This document shows, piece by piece, positions 36,121 to 45,553 of a DNA stretch of 64,000 nucleotides (positions are counted from its first letter, which is position 1; each line of letters opens with the position of its first letter). The position numbers and the translations under genes were made by a program. This DNA comes from Bog-473 sp963737745 (GTDB lineage: Bacteria; Actinomycetota; Acidimicrobiia; Acidimicrobiales; RAAP-2). The DNA lies in the NCBI GenBank assembly GCA_963737745.1, contig CAVTTR010000003.1, positions 1-64,000 on the forward strand. Reading direction: 5' to 3'. The notes under the pieces are model-generated. The model had not been told where the DNA came from. It saw nothing but the letters and a program-made list of their open reading frames with translations, and made no database searches.

Positions 36121-36345
36121 CTAAGGGTCGCGTCGTGGACCAGGACCGTGCCCCACCCCGAGCTTCTCCCGAAAGAAGGTCAGCGTCTGGTCGAGCGCGG
36201 CACGGGTCGGAGTCTCGCGGATCACGATGACCGCGGGACCGCTTCCGGCTCGATACACGGTCCGCCGCTTGCCATCCGCCTCGAACGACCCTTCCGCGAA
36301 GCCTTCCAGGGCCGTCTTCCATTGCCCCGTATCGCTTCTCGCCAT
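36121..36345 (-). pseudogene. Dienelactone hydrolase remnant with the catalytic core deleted
   Basis: 74 residues. The first part (TALEGFAEGSFEADGKRRTV, then SGPAVIVIRE) resembles the N-terminus of a dienelactone hydrolase up to its HEIPG-type strand. The last part (PTRAALDQTLTFFREKLGVG) resembles the C-terminal helix of the same family. The roughly 150-200 residues holding the Cys/Asp/His triad are absent. The join keeps the frame. It is probably the scar of an internal deletion, unlikely to encode an active enzyme. Confidence 0.55.
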
Positions 36346-36449
36346 CCGCGGACCGTAGCATCGCCCTTCGTGCACCCGACATGCGACACCTGGGATCCAC
36401 CTGGCCCGGGGGGGACCCTGATCCTGGCCGCGGGGTTGGCGTTCCCCCG

Positions 36450-38166
36450 GTGAGCCCGGTTCGCCCCACGCGCACCCGGCTCGTTCCTCCCGAGTTGGCG
36501 GCCCGCATCCCGGCTGTGCGGACCGCCATGGCCATAGCCGTCGTGATCGGCGCCCTCAGCGCCGCCTCCATCGTCGTGCAGGCCGTGGCGCTGGCCATGG
36601 CCATCGACCGATCGTTGTTGCACCACGATGCGCTCGCTGGGGTGCGGCCCGAGCTCATTGCCATCGCCGCGGCCGTGGCGACGCGCGCGGCGCTGGCGCT
36701 GATAGGCGAGCGCTTGGCCCAGCGAGCCGCGGCGACGGTAATGGCGACATTGCAGCGCGAGCTACTGCGTCAGGTTCTCTCTCTCGGCCCGGACTGGCTG
36801 CTCGGGGAGCGCCCCGGCGAGCTCTCCCTCACCGCCACGCGGGGGCTCACGTCATTGCATACGTATTTCGCCCGCTACCTCCCTCAAGCGGCGATGGCCG
36901 CAGTCGTTCCGGTTGTCCTGTTGGCTTGGATCGCCTCACAAGACTGGCTCTCACTTCTCGTGGTTCTCGCCTTGGTCATCGCGGTGCCGATCACCATGAT
37001 CTACTTCGGTCGCGAGGCCAATCGGCGTACGGCCCGCCAGTGGCGGCGGCTCGGATCGCTGGCCGGCCGCTTCCTCCAGCTCGTGGAGGGGCTTCCGACA
37101 TTGCGTGCCTTCGGCCGCGACGCCCACGGCCGACGCGAAGTAGTGGCATCGACCGAAGGCGTCCGCGTGGCCACCATGCGAACGCTCCGGGTCGCCTTCC
37201 TCTCGGCCCTCGCCATGGACGTGATCGCCGGATTCGGGGTCGGGTTCGTGGCCATGGCGTTGGGACTACGCCTGTTGTGGGGCGAACTCGACCTGCAGAC
37301 CGCGATGGCCGTGCTCCTGGTGACCCCGGAGATCTTCGTGCCGCTCCGACGGGCCGGCGCAGAGTTCCATGCCAGCACCGAAGGCCAGGCCGCCGCGGCA
37401 CGCGTGCTCGAGATCCTGGCGCTTTCGGTGCAAGACGCCCCGGACCGCCTTGCCTCTCCGCGGCCAAGAGCGCCTGTGGGCGTTCCCCACCCCATGGCGG
37501 TGGATCTTCGGGTTGACGGGGCTCCGGGTCACCTATGAAAATCGCTCCTCCCCCGTACTCGACGGCTTCACCCTCCATGCTCGGCCGGGCAGCCGTGTCG
37601 CTCTCGTGGGTCCGTCGGGAACGGGCAAGTCGTCGGTGTTGGCCGCGCTGCTCGGATTTATAACGCCCATAACGGGGTCCCTCTCGGTCGACGGGACGAG
37701 CGCGTCCGACGTCTCGATGAGGCAATGGCGAACCAACTTTTCCTGGCTCCCGCAACGCCCATACCTCTTCACGGCCACGTTGGCCGAGAATCTGCGGCTC
37801 GGAGCACCGGATGCCACTGACGACGTGCTCGAGCTGGTCACCGCCGCCGTCGGCCTGGATCGTCTGGTGGCGCATCTTCCCCGAGGTCTGGCCACGCCGC
37901 TCGGTTCGGACGGACTGACCCTCAGCGCAGGGGAGCGCCAGCGGGTGGCTCTGGCGAGGGCGCTCCTCTGCCCGGCACCGATCCTGCTGCTCGATGAGCC
38001 CACGGCCTCCCTCGATCTCGCCACGGCAGAACGTCTCGCCGAGGCCATCGCCCCGTGGCTCGCCGGCCGCACGGTGATCGTGGCGGCGCACGAGCCCCTG
38101 CTGCTCCCCCACTTCGATCTGGTCGTCGACGTAGGCGCCGTACCTCTGTCGACGGTGAGACGATGA
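36450..38166 (+). pseudogene. cydD: Thiol-reductant ABC exporter subunit CydD, one frame break
   Basis: About 571 residues once one G of the run at 37518-37521 is ignored (VDLRVDGLRVTYENR). The N-terminal exporter domain has six TM helices and the CydD-like motifs GLTSLHTYFARYLPQ and LPTLRAFGRDAHGRREV. The ATPase has Walker A GPSGTGKSS, signature LSAGERQRV and Walker B ILLLDEPTASLD. The stop overlaps the CydC start as ATGA at 38163-38166. CydDC exports cysteine and glutathione (E. coli) and is needed for cytochrome bd assembly; cydAB are not in the window. GTG 36450 is preferred; an ATG at 36381 is in frame but weak. Confidence 0.88.
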
Positions 38167-39812
38167 AGCCGATTCGTCGCGTCCTGGCCGAACCAGGCAC
38201 GCCGTACGGGCGTCTGGCCCTGGCCGGACTGCTCGGCTTGGCCGCCGCAGCAGCCACCATCGGGCTCCTGGCCGGATCGGGATATGTCGTAGGGCGGGCC
38301 GCCTCACGTCCGGGGCTCGGCGCACTGGCCGGGATACTGGCCGCCGTCGAGGTTCTCGCCTTTTTGCGGGGGCCGTTGCGCTACGCCGAACGTCTCGTCG
38401 GCCACGACGCCGCATTGCGGGCCCTGGCTCGATGGCGCGTCTGGCTCTACGACGTTCTGACGCCTCGCGTTCCGGCCGCACTCGCCGGTTGGCGTAGCGG
38501 CGACCTGCTCGCCAGAGCCATAGACGATGTCGACACCTTGCAAGACCTTTACCTGCGCACCCTGCTTCCGCTGGGAATCGCTGGCGGCGCGGCGGCGCTT
38601 GGCCTGGTGGTCGTGGGCCTCGAACTCCCCGTGGCGGCCCTCGCCCTCGGCATTCCCCTCGTGGTTGCCGGCACCGTTCCCACCTTTTTCGCCTGGCTCG
38701 GCGCCAGCGACGACAACCGAGCCTCGCTCGCCGGAGACCTCTCCGCTCACGTGGTCGACGCCATTCACGGGGCACCCGATCTCCTCGCGTTCGGTGCCGA
38801 TACCGCCATGCTCGAGCGCATCGAGACGATGAGCAACGAGGCCGCCCGCATCGACCACCAGCAGGCAAACGCACAAGCGCTTGCCGCGCTGATCACGCAA
38901 CTCTGCAGCGGTGCCGCCGTGCTGGCCGTGTTGGCGGTCACCGTCAGCGCCGTGCACGCCCACCACCTCAACCCGGTCATGGTGGCCGTGCTCCCCTTGG
39001 CCGCGTTGGGCACCTTCGAACCGATCCCGGGCCTCGCGCTTGCCGCGGCACGGGTGCGGGCGGTCAACGCGGCGGCGAGGCGGCTCTTGGCCCTCGAGGA
39101 CGTGCCCGTTCCCGTGCACGATCCCGCCGGGCCAAACCACCTTGGCCCCGGCAGCCCCGGGATCTCCTTCGAGCGAGCATCGCTGCGCTATGCCCCCGAC
39201 CTGCCGTTCGCCCTCGACCAGGTGGACCTCCAGGTTGCTCCGGGCACGCGGGTGGCGGTCACCGGATCGAGCGGCTCGGGCAAATCGAGTTTGGTCAACG
39301 CGCTCCTACGGTTCTGGCCGCTCTCGGACGGCGCACTCTCCTTGGGCGCCATCTCCATCGACGCCCTGACGCAGGCCGAAGTGCGGGCCACCTGTTCTCT
39401 CGTCGACCAAAGAGCACAACTCTTCGCCGGCACCTTGCGCTCCAACGTCACGCTGGGCCGACCAGACGCGACCGATGGAGAGATCGCCTCCGCGTTGCAA
39501 GCGGCGCAGTTGGCCGACTGGATCGCCACTCTTCCGTCGGGAGTCGAGACGTCCGTGGGCGAAGAGGGCGTCGCTGTCTCCGGGGGGGAGCGCAGACGAT
39601 TGGCGGTGGCCCGGGCTCTCCTGGCCGGAGGGTCCGTGCTGATCCTGGACGAACCTACGGGTGGACTCGACGTCCCATTGGCCGACCGGCTCATGACCGA
39701 TGTCCTGGCGGCCGCCGGGTCGCGGAGCGTCCTGCTCATTACCCACCGAGAGAGCGAAGCGGCGAGGTGCGACACCGTGGTCACGCTCGAGGAGGGTCGC
39801 GTCGTCACATAA
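38163..39812 (+). CDS. cydC: Thiol-reductant ABC exporter subunit CydC
   Basis: 549 residues from ATG 38163, which overlaps the CydD stop (ATGA). Six TM helices with the CydC-like segments AGSGYVVGRAA and RPGLGALAGILAAVEVLAFL precede an ATPase with Walker A GSSGSGKSS, signature VSGGERRRL, Walker B LILDEPTGGLD and switch ITHRE. It pairs with CydD as a heterodimeric exporter of cysteine/glutathione in the cytoplasmic membrane (E. coli knowledge). The fused CydDC found in some actinobacteria is here split into two genes. Confidence 0.92.
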   Translation: MKPIRRVLAEPGTPYGRLALAGLLGLAAAAATIGLLAGSGYVVGRAASRPGLGALAGILAAVEVLAFLRGPLRYAERLVGHDAALRALARWRVWLYDVLTPRVPAALAGWRSGDLLARAIDDVDTLQDLYLRTLLPLGIAGGAAALGLVVVGLELPVAALALGIPLVVAGTVPTFFAWLGASDDNRASLAGDLSAHVVDAIHGAPDLLAFGADTAMLERIETMSNEAARIDHQQANAQALAALITQLCSGAAVLAVLAVTVSAVHAHHLNPVMVAVLPLAALGTFEPIPGLALAAARVRAVNAAARRLLALEDVPVPVHDPAGPNHLGPGSPGISFERASLRYAPDLPFALDQVDLQVAPGTRVAVTGSSGSGKSSLVNALLRFWPLSDGALSLGAISIDALTQAEVRATCSLVDQRAQLFAGTLRSNVTLGRPDATDGEIASALQAAQLADWIATLPSGVETSVGEEGVAVSGGERRRLAVARALLAGGSVLILDEPTGGLDVPLADRLMTDVLAAAGSRSVLLITHRESEAARCDTVVTLEEGRVVT

Positions 39813-39875
39813 GACGACGTCTCCGCAAGCGCAAAAACTTGTGCAACCAGCCGGGGTGTCGGAGACTGCTGCTCT

Positions 39876-40727
39876 ATGAAATCCAAGGCGTATGAAGCCG
39901 AACTGGAAGACCTTCAGGTTGAATTGGCCAAACTCCAGCACTGGGTGCAGTCCACAGGCGCACGCATCGTGGTCCTCTTCGAAGGCCGTGATGCCGCCGG
40001 TAAAGGCGGCACGATCAAGCGGATCACCGAACGCATGAATCCCAGGGTGTGCAAGGTCGTGGCCTCGGCGGCACCGAACGAACAGGAACGCACAGAGTGG
40101 TACTTCCAACGCTATGTGGCCAATCTGCCCTCGGCCGGCCAGATCGTCCTGTTCGACCGGTCCTGGTACAACCGGGCCGGGGTCGAGCGGGTCATGGGTT
40201 TTTGCACCGACGAAGAGCTCCGGGAGTTCCTCCGCTCGTGCCCCGAGTTCGAACGGATGCTGATCCGCTCGGGTATTCAGCTCATCAAGTACTGGTTCTC
40301 CGTCAGCGACGAGGAGCAGGAGCGGCGGCTTGAGTCTCGCCTGGCCGATCCCACCCGACGATGGAAGCTCTCTCCTATGGACCTCGAAGCGCGCATGCGC
40401 TGGGTCGAGTACTCGAAGGCCAAGGACGAGATGTTCACCTACACCGACACCAAGCAGTCACCGTGGTTCGTCGTACCTTCCGATGACAAAAAGGCGGCGC
40501 GGCTCAACTGCATTCACCACCTGCTGAGCCTGATCCACTACGACGAACATGACCCGACCATGCCGATCGAGCTCCCGCCCCGCCCGCACGACACCGGGTA
40601 CGTCCGTCCCCCGAAGGATGACCAGACCTACGTACCGGCGGTCTATTCCTCAGGACGTCATCAGGACGTCTCGGTCAGGGCGTCTCGGTTGGGAACAATC
40701 TCGTTGAAACCGTGCAGGACCGGGTGA
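39876..40727 (+). CDS. ppk2: Polyphosphate kinase 2 family protein
   Basis: 283 residues. PPK2 hallmarks: Walker A GRDAAGKGGTIKRI (about 37-50), the lid RWKLSPMDLEAR, and Walker B VLFDRSWYNRAGVERVMGF. The N-terminus EAELEDLQVELAKLQHWVQ matches class I PPK2. PPK2 uses polyphosphate to phosphorylate NDPs (or NMPs), so it links polyP to nucleotide pools. Families usually end near TYVPAVYS; the extra 20 residues overlap the convergent histidine phosphatase by 67 bases and may be a late stop. It is transcribed alone, 63 bases after CydC. Confidence 0.93.
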   Translation: MKSKAYEAELEDLQVELAKLQHWVQSTGARIVVLFEGRDAAGKGGTIKRITERMNPRVCKVVASAAPNEQERTEWYFQRYVANLPSAGQIVLFDRSWYNRAGVERVMGFCTDEELREFLRSCPEFERMLIRSGIQLIKYWFSVSDEEQERRLESRLADPTRRWKLSPMDLEARMRWVEYSKAKDEMFTYTDTKQSPWFVVPSDDKKAARLNCIHHLLSLIHYDEHDPTMPIELPPRPHDTGYVRPPKDDQTYVPAVYSSGRHQDVSVRASRLGTISLKPCRTG

Positions 40728-41280
40728 CCGTTTCCCCAACCGATGCGGGTCACCGACGCCGTCTGGAGATGGAGCCGCCACGACAGCTCGCCGCCCACGC
40801 CGAGCGCCCACGCCACTGCTGCCTTGATCGGCGTGACGTGACTCACCACCACGACATCCCCGCCCGAGGCGCGAGCTCCGAGGCCCTCGGCTGCAGAAGA
40901 GCTCGTCGCAGGCCGCCGCCACACGAACATCGACCTCGGCCAGTGACTCGCCTCCGGGAGGGCGAAATCCAGGGATCACGCCGCCACTCCTGCCAAATGT
41001 CTGCGGGAACGTCCCTGAGGGGCTGACCGTCATACTCGCCGTAGTCGACCTCCACCCAACGATCGTCCACCTCAACGGGAAGTTCGGGCGCCAAAAGGCC
41101 CGCCGTGTCCCGCGCCCGGCTAAGCGGGCTCGACCGCAGCGAGAGGATGGGATCGCGCAACAACCGCCCGACCGTTGCCGCCTGGACTACACCTTTGCGC
41201 GTGAGCGCAGCGTCGGCTCGCCCCAGGAGCAGACCCTGCGCGTTCGCCACGGATTCACCGTGCCGGACCAGTATCAACAT
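40661..41280 (-). pseudogene. Histidine phosphatase family protein, two frame breaks
   Basis: About 205 residues once two extra bases are ignored. It starts at ATG 41280 (MLILVRHGESVANAQG), with the catalytic RHGES, SSPLSRARDTA, and the second His in VVVVSHVTPIKAAVAWALG. The first frame leaves after WRRDP (about 40971-40974), continues as GFRPPGGESLAEVDVRVAAA, then breaks again at about 40895-40897 and resumes AAEGLGARASGGDVVVVSH. The zinc-ribbon gene stop lies 16 bases upstream. The context resembles the M. tuberculosis Rv2228c-Rv2229c pair but without the RNase H domain. Substrate is unknown. Confidence 0.82.
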
Positions 41281-41296
41281 CAGCGATTCGACTCCC

Positions 41297-42019
41297 TCAG
41301 GTCGGGACGAGAATGCGTCCGCACTGATCGCACGTGACCACGCTGTCGGGAGTCGTGGCGCGGATGCGCTCGACCTCGGCCGAGGAGAGCTCGAGGTGGC
41401 ACCCGTCGCACCGGTGGCCGATGAGTCGGGCGGCGCCGGTTCCCTTGAGCCTCGCTCGCAAGACCTCGTAACGATCAGCCAGCGATGCCGGGAGTTCTGC
41501 CATTTCGGCCGCACGCTCGGCCGTCGCCGTGGCGAGCTCGGCGTCGATCTCGGATTGGGCCTGCGTCACCTCGCGGCGAAGGGCGCTCACCTTCTCTTCC
41601 ACCGGCGCACCGCGGGCGGCCAGCGCGGCCAGCGCGGCATCGATGGGCTCCTGGTCCACCATGGCCACCAGCTCCTCATCCTCCAAGTCGCTGCGGCGCT
41701 GGTTGAGGTGACGCACCTCTTCGTCCATGGCTTGCAGGTCGCGGGTCGAAGAACCGCGGGCGGCATACATGCGCTTCTCGATCCCGCTACTGCGCTCGTT
41801 GACGACAGCGATCTGCGCTTCCAGATCCTTCTGCGTTGCCGCCAACGCGGCACGTTGCTCAACCAATTTTGCTCTTTCGCCGGCGAGAGCCTCCAGTTCA
41901 GCCTCGAGCCCGCTCAGGCCGGAGCGCTCGGCCAACATCTGGCGCCGATGGGCCAGCTGGGTGATCAACGTATCGAGGTCCTGCACCACCAACAACCGCG
42001 CAAACGATTCGTCAGTCAT
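41297..42019 (-). CDS. C4-type zinc ribbon/coiled-coil protein (Rv2229c-like)
   Basis: About 240 residues. The N-terminal two-thirds are heptad-rich coiled coil (LEAELEALAGERAKLVEQRA and similar). The C-terminal ribbon has CDGC and CDQC pairs (cysteines within RCDGCHLELS and TCDQCGRIL). This family (DUF164-like) is widespread in actinobacteria and often sits by NIF3/RNase H-phosphatase genes. The function is not settled, though nucleic-acid or protein contact is assumed. ATG 42019 is chosen over the GTG at 42028. It is co-oriented with the histidine phosphatase 16 bases downstream. Confidence 0.9.
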   Translation of the reverse strand: MTDESFARLLVVQDLDTLITQLAHRRQMLAERSGLSGLEAELEALAGERAKLVEQRAALAATQKDLEAQIAVVNERSSGIEKRMYAARGSSTRDLQAMDEEVRHLNQRRSDLEDEELVAMVDQEPIDAALAALAARGAPVEEKVSALRREVTQAQSEIDAELATATAERAAEMAELPASLADRYEVLRARLKGTGAARLIGHRCDGCHLELSSAEVERIRATTPDSVVTCDQCGRILVPT

Positions 42020-42101
42020 CGCAACCACTCATGTGCCCCATCCCCGGATTCCCCCTGGTTCGCCCCATCACTCGTTTCCTCATCGCTCGTGTTCCCATCG
42101 A

Positions 42102-42650
42102 TCATGCACTACCCCCGAGAGCGTCCCACTCGGCGCGCGCCACCACCAGGGCGGGGGCAAGAGCTTCGTCGGCCGTCGCCGCCGCTTCGTCCCAGTCATA
42201 CCAGCGCGCCTCGGGACTCTCACCAGGCGGGGGGTGCGGGTCGTCGGAGGACCCGAGCAACAGGTAGCGCAGGTCGAGGTGGGTATGGCCCAGCGCCGCC
42301 TCATGGACGTCGAGGTGGATCAGTCGCGGTCCGCCCTCAGGATGCGCCACCTCGAGGCCCAACTCCTCGATGGCCTCACGCCGTGCCGCCACCGAGGGCT
42401 CCTCCCCAGGGTCGATATGCCCGCCCGGCTGCATCCAGCGGGCCAGACGCTTGTGAAGATGCAGGACGGTGCCGCGCCTACCGACGACCACGGCCGAGGC
42501 CGTCACGTGCACGGGGTCGGCCTCCTCGCTGCAGGGGTCGACCAAGCGATCGAGTTCGGCCAAGAAACGCTCCTTGGCCGCTACTTCCCGAGCCGAGCGC
42601 GGTGTGTGGGCCGCCACGATCGATCGAAGCTCTCCTGTCCCCGCCGCCAT
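42102..42650 (-). CDS. NUDIX hydrolase
   Basis: 182 residues. A full Nudix box reads G-x5-E-x7-R-E-x2-E-E-x-G (GHIDPGEE to REAIEELGL), giving a metal-dependent nucleoside-diphosphate-linked hydrolase. N-terminal VHVTASAVVVGRRGTVLHLH is the usual leading strand pair. ATG 42650 has GAGAG upstream; the open frame further upstream is the misread end of the PhzF gene. It is the third gene of the minus-strand operon. Substrate unknown. Confidence 0.9.
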   Translation of the reverse strand: MAAGTGELRSIVAAHTPRSAREVAAKERFLAELDRLVDPCSEEADPVHVTASAVVVGRRGTVLHLHKRLARWMQPGGHIDPGEEPSVAARREAIEELGLEVAHPEGGPRLIHLDVHEAALGHTHLDLRYLLLGSSDDPHPPPGESPEARWYDWDEAAATADEALAPALVVARAEWDALGGSA

Positions 42651-42675
42651 GGGGCTCTCTATCACAGGTGGCCCA

Positions 42676-43474
42676 TCACAGGTGGCCGGAAAAGACTGTG
42701 ACGGCGTCCCCTCCGATGTGGACCCGCTCACCTTCCGGGCGAACGTAGAGCACCGCCCCCCGAGGCGAAAGTTGATGAGCCACCAAATTCGTTCGCCCCA
42801 ACACCTCCGCCCAATATGGTCCCGCCGCGACATTGCGCGGAGCCCGTGGCCGGGTCCTCGTCGATTCCCACGTTCGGCCCGAACACCCGCAGCACGTAAT
42901 CGGCCTCCGAACCCGGCTCCGCCGCCGCCGTGAGGAGGAGCGCCTTGTGTTCGGCGGCCGCGATCGCTTCCAGGTTCGGCCGGTAGTGGCGTACGGACTC
43001 GGCCGAGTTCAGGGTCACCATGACGAAGAACGATGTGTGGCCGACCGCCACGATGTCGACCTCGTCCCACTCACCCTTCAATGCTTCGGGCAAAGCAAGT
43101 GGCGTCACTGGATCGGCCGGGAAATCAAGCTCGATGCGGGCTCCGTCAAACGAGGCCTTCAGCGCTCCGCTGCGGGTCATGAACGTCAAGGGGTGGGAGC
43201 CCTCGACGACTCCGCATTCGCGCATGGCGTGCGCCGAGGCGAGGGTGGCGTGGCCGCATAGGTCGATCTCGACCAGGGGCGAGAACCAACGCAGGTTGAA
43301 CGTGTGGGGGTCGGTTGTCGGCATGACGAAGGCCGTCTCGGCAATTCCGAGCTCTTTCGCCAGTGCCTGCATGTACTCGGCGCTGAGCGGCTCGCTCGGC
43401 AAGCAGACGCCAGCCGGATTGCCCGCAAATGCCGTGTCAGTAAAGGCGTCGACCCAGGTAAGAGAGACGGTCAC
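42676..43474 (-). pseudogene. PhzF-family isomerase-like protein, one frame break near the end
   Basis: Starts VSLTWVDAFTDTAFAGNPAG, with the PhzF motifs NPAGVCL, GIAETAFV, WFSPLVEIDLCGHATLASAH and DEDPATGSAQC. The published-type ending is broken after the GSAQC motif: removing one base at 42825-42826 gives AGPYWAEVLGRTNLVAHQLS and RPEGERVHIGGDAVTVFSGH with a stop at 42676. If so, the protein is about 265 residues and complete. PhzF relatives catalyse isomerisations; specificity here is unknown. It begins 6 bases after the aminotransferase stop. Confidence 0.87.
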
Positions 43475-43480
43475 AGCAAT

Positions 43481-44689
43481 TCAGCGCCACATGGCCAGGC
43501 GGGCCAACGCCTCTTCGAGGACCTCATCCTGTTTGCAGAAGGCCCAACGCACCAGCGTCTCGCCACCGCCCGGCGCGTCCGCGGAACGAGGGACGGCGGC
43601 CGGTGAGATTCCGCCGCCGTAGAAGACCGAGCTCGGTATGGCCACGACGCCACAGCGCTCGGGCAGCGAGCGGCAGAAGTCGTACGCCTTTTGGCCGGGC
43701 GCCACCGATGCGATGTCGGTGGTGGCGAAGTAGGTGCCGGCCGGCCGAAAGACGGTGAATCCCAGTTTCTCCAACCCGTCGCAGAAGGCGTCGCGCTTCC
43801 GCTTGAGCGCCGCCCCGAACGACGCAATCCGCTCGGGCGGCATCGACAAGCCATGAGCGATGGCCAATTGGAACGGCGCCCCCGATGTGTAGGTGAGGAA
43901 CTGCTTGGCGGCGCGGACGGCGGAGACGAGTGGAGCCGGACCCGTCACCCACCCGACCTTCCATCCGGTGAACGAGAACGTCTTGCCACCCGAAGAAATG
44001 GACATCGTCCGCTCCGCCATGTTCGGCAAGGTGGATAGAGGAATGTGCACTCCTTCGAAGACAAGATGCTCGTAGACCTCGTCGGTAACGGCCAGGACGT
44101 CGTGGGTGCAGCAAAGCTCGGCGATCAGCGAAAGCTCGTCAGGTGTGAACACCTTGCCGGTCGGATTGTGCGGCGTGTTGAGCAGAACTAGGCGGGTACG
44201 AGGCCCGAACGCCGCCGCGAGCTCCTCGGGATCGAATGACCAGTCGGGCGGATGGAGGCGCACGAGACGCGGCGTGGCCCCGGCCATGGCGGCGCAGGCG
44301 GCATAGGAGTCGTAGGAGGGCTCGAACATCACGACTTCGTCCCCCGGCTCGCATAGGGCGAGGAGTGACGCCGCGATGGCCTCGGTCGCCCCGGTCGTCA
44401 CCAGAACCTCGTCTTCGGGCGAGAGGGCAATTCCGTACCACTCCAACTGGTGGGCGGCCACCGCCGCTCGCAGCTCGGGAATGCCCTGGGCCGGCGGATA
44501 CTGGTTACGGCCCGCCATCATGGCCTCGGTCGCCACCTTGATCATCTCGGTCGGTCCGTCGGTGTCCGGAAATCCCTGCCCCAGGTTTAAGGAGCCGGTG
44601 GCCGCTGCCAGCTGGGACATCTCCGAAAAGATCGTGGTCGTGAAGGGTCGGAGGCGCTCGGCGAGCACGTCAGCAGCTGGGAGCGGCAC
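43481..44689 (-). CDS. Pyridoxal-phosphate aminotransferase, class I/II
   Basis: 402 residues, fold type I. PLP-lysine motif SGGKTFSFTGWKVGW, substrate arm LNLGQGFPDTDGP, ring-stacking Tyr in EPSYDSYAA, and NTPHNPTGK. Highest resemblance is to the N-succinyldiaminopimelate/kynurenine-type group, which also includes methionine aminotransferases; the exact substrate is open. It is the first gene of a minus-strand operon that continues with PhzF, NUDIX, zinc ribbon and histidine phosphatase. It diverges from the EEP gene across 38 bases. Confidence 0.92.
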   Translation of the reverse strand: MPLPAADVLAERLRPFTTTIFSEMSQLAAATGSLNLGQGFPDTDGPTEMIKVATEAMMAGRNQYPPAQGIPELRAAVAAHQLEWYGIALSPEDEVLVTTGATEAIAASLLALCEPGDEVVMFEPSYDSYAACAAMAGATPRLVRLHPPDWSFDPEELAAAFGPRTRLVLLNTPHNPTGKVFTPDELSLIAELCCTHDVLAVTDEVYEHLVFEGVHIPLSTLPNMAERTMSISSGGKTFSFTGWKVGWVTGPAPLVSAVRAAKQFLTYTSGAPFQLAIAHGLSMPPERIASFGAALKRKRDAFCDGLEKLGFTVFRPAGTYFATTDIASVAPGQKAYDFCRSLPERCGVVAIPSSVFYGGGISPAAVPRSADAPGGGETLVRWAFCKQDEVLEEALARLAMWR

Positions 44690-44727
44690 AGCCTGATGGT
44701 ACCGGTCGCCTATCCTCCAACGGAACC

Positions 44728-45546
44728 GTGCTTGCCGTCGCCAATTTCAACATGCATGCCGGGATCGACGGTTGGGGTCGGCCTTTCGACGTGGTCGCGG
44801 CGTGCGCCAGCTTCGACGCCGACGTCCTCGTGCTGGAAGAGGCATGGACGAATGACTCGGAGGGGCCCGGCTCCGGCCAAGCCGAGCAGATCGCCGCCGC
44901 GCTCGGTTACGAGGTCGTGACCCACACGCTGGCCAAGGGACGGAGGCCCGGCCCTCATGGTGGAAGCTCGCAACGCTGGATGCCTTACCTGGGATTTCGC
45001 GTCGATGCGCGTTCGCTCTACGTCAGCACATCCGGGCACCTGCACCCGAGAGAGCTGGCCACGCCTCGCTATCAACAAGCGGAGAGTGGCACGTGGGGTA
45101 TCGCCGTCCTGACACGGCGCACCCTCACCGTGGATGGCACTCGCACCTTGCAGCTCTCCCCCTTGGCGCGCGACCGGGTGCATCGCGCCGCCATCGTGGT
45201 CGACCTCACGGTCGACGGCGCGCCCATCTCGGTCGTCGGGACGCACATGTCGCATCTGCAGTACGGGTCGCACCGCAACTACTCCCATCTCAAGCGGCTC
45301 CTGCAAACCGATGCCCGACCTGATGCCGTCCTCCTGGGGGACATGAACCTTTGGGGTCCGCCCGTGCGCGCCTTGCTGCCTGACTGGCGGCGAGCGGTAA
45401 AAGGACGGACCTGGCCGGCTTGGCACCCCCACAGCCAAATCGACCACATCTTGGTGCGGGGCAACATCGGGGTTTCCGCGGGTGAGGTCCTCCCCTTTGC
45501 CGGCTCGGACCATCGGCCGGTGCGGGCACAGCTGTCCCTGCGATAA
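44728..45546 (+). CDS. Endonuclease/exonuclease/phosphatase-fold protein
   Basis: 272 residues from GTG 44728. EEP-fold motifs are visible: VANFNMHAGID at the start, VLEEAW (metal Glu), VVGTHMSHLQYGSH, LLGDMNLWGPP (Asp/Asn) and the terminal GSDHRPVRAQ (Asp-His). Such enzymes hydrolyse phosphodiesters in nucleic acids, phosphoinositides or sphingomyelin. It is followed after 7 bases by MgtC and is probably operonic with it. A phospholipid-type substrate is suggested only by the sphingosine-phosphate lyase-like gene nearby. Confidence 0.85.
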   Translation: MLAVANFNMHAGIDGWGRPFDVVAACASFDADVLVLEEAWTNDSEGPGSGQAEQIAAALGYEVVTHTLAKGRRPGPHGGSSQRWMPYLGFRVDARSLYVSTSGHLHPRELATPRYQQAESGTWGIAVLTRRTLTVDGTRTLQLSPLARDRVHRAAIVVDLTVDGAPISVVGTHMSHLQYGSHRNYSHLKRLLQTDARPDAVLLGDMNLWGPPVRALLPDWRRAVKGRTWPAWHPHSQIDHILVRGNIGVSAGEVLPFAGSDHRPVRAQLSLR

Positions 45547-45553
45547 TCACAAC

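Noticed and set aside
36991..38874. A 627-codon - strand open frame
   Set aside because: It is antisense to CydD/CydC, Arg/Gly-rich and without domains; long shadow frames are usual in high-GC DNA.
42662..42687. Direct repeat TCACAGGTGGCC beside the PhzF stop
   Set aside because: Only two 10-12 base copies 14 bases apart, one containing the stop; probably chance or a local duplication.
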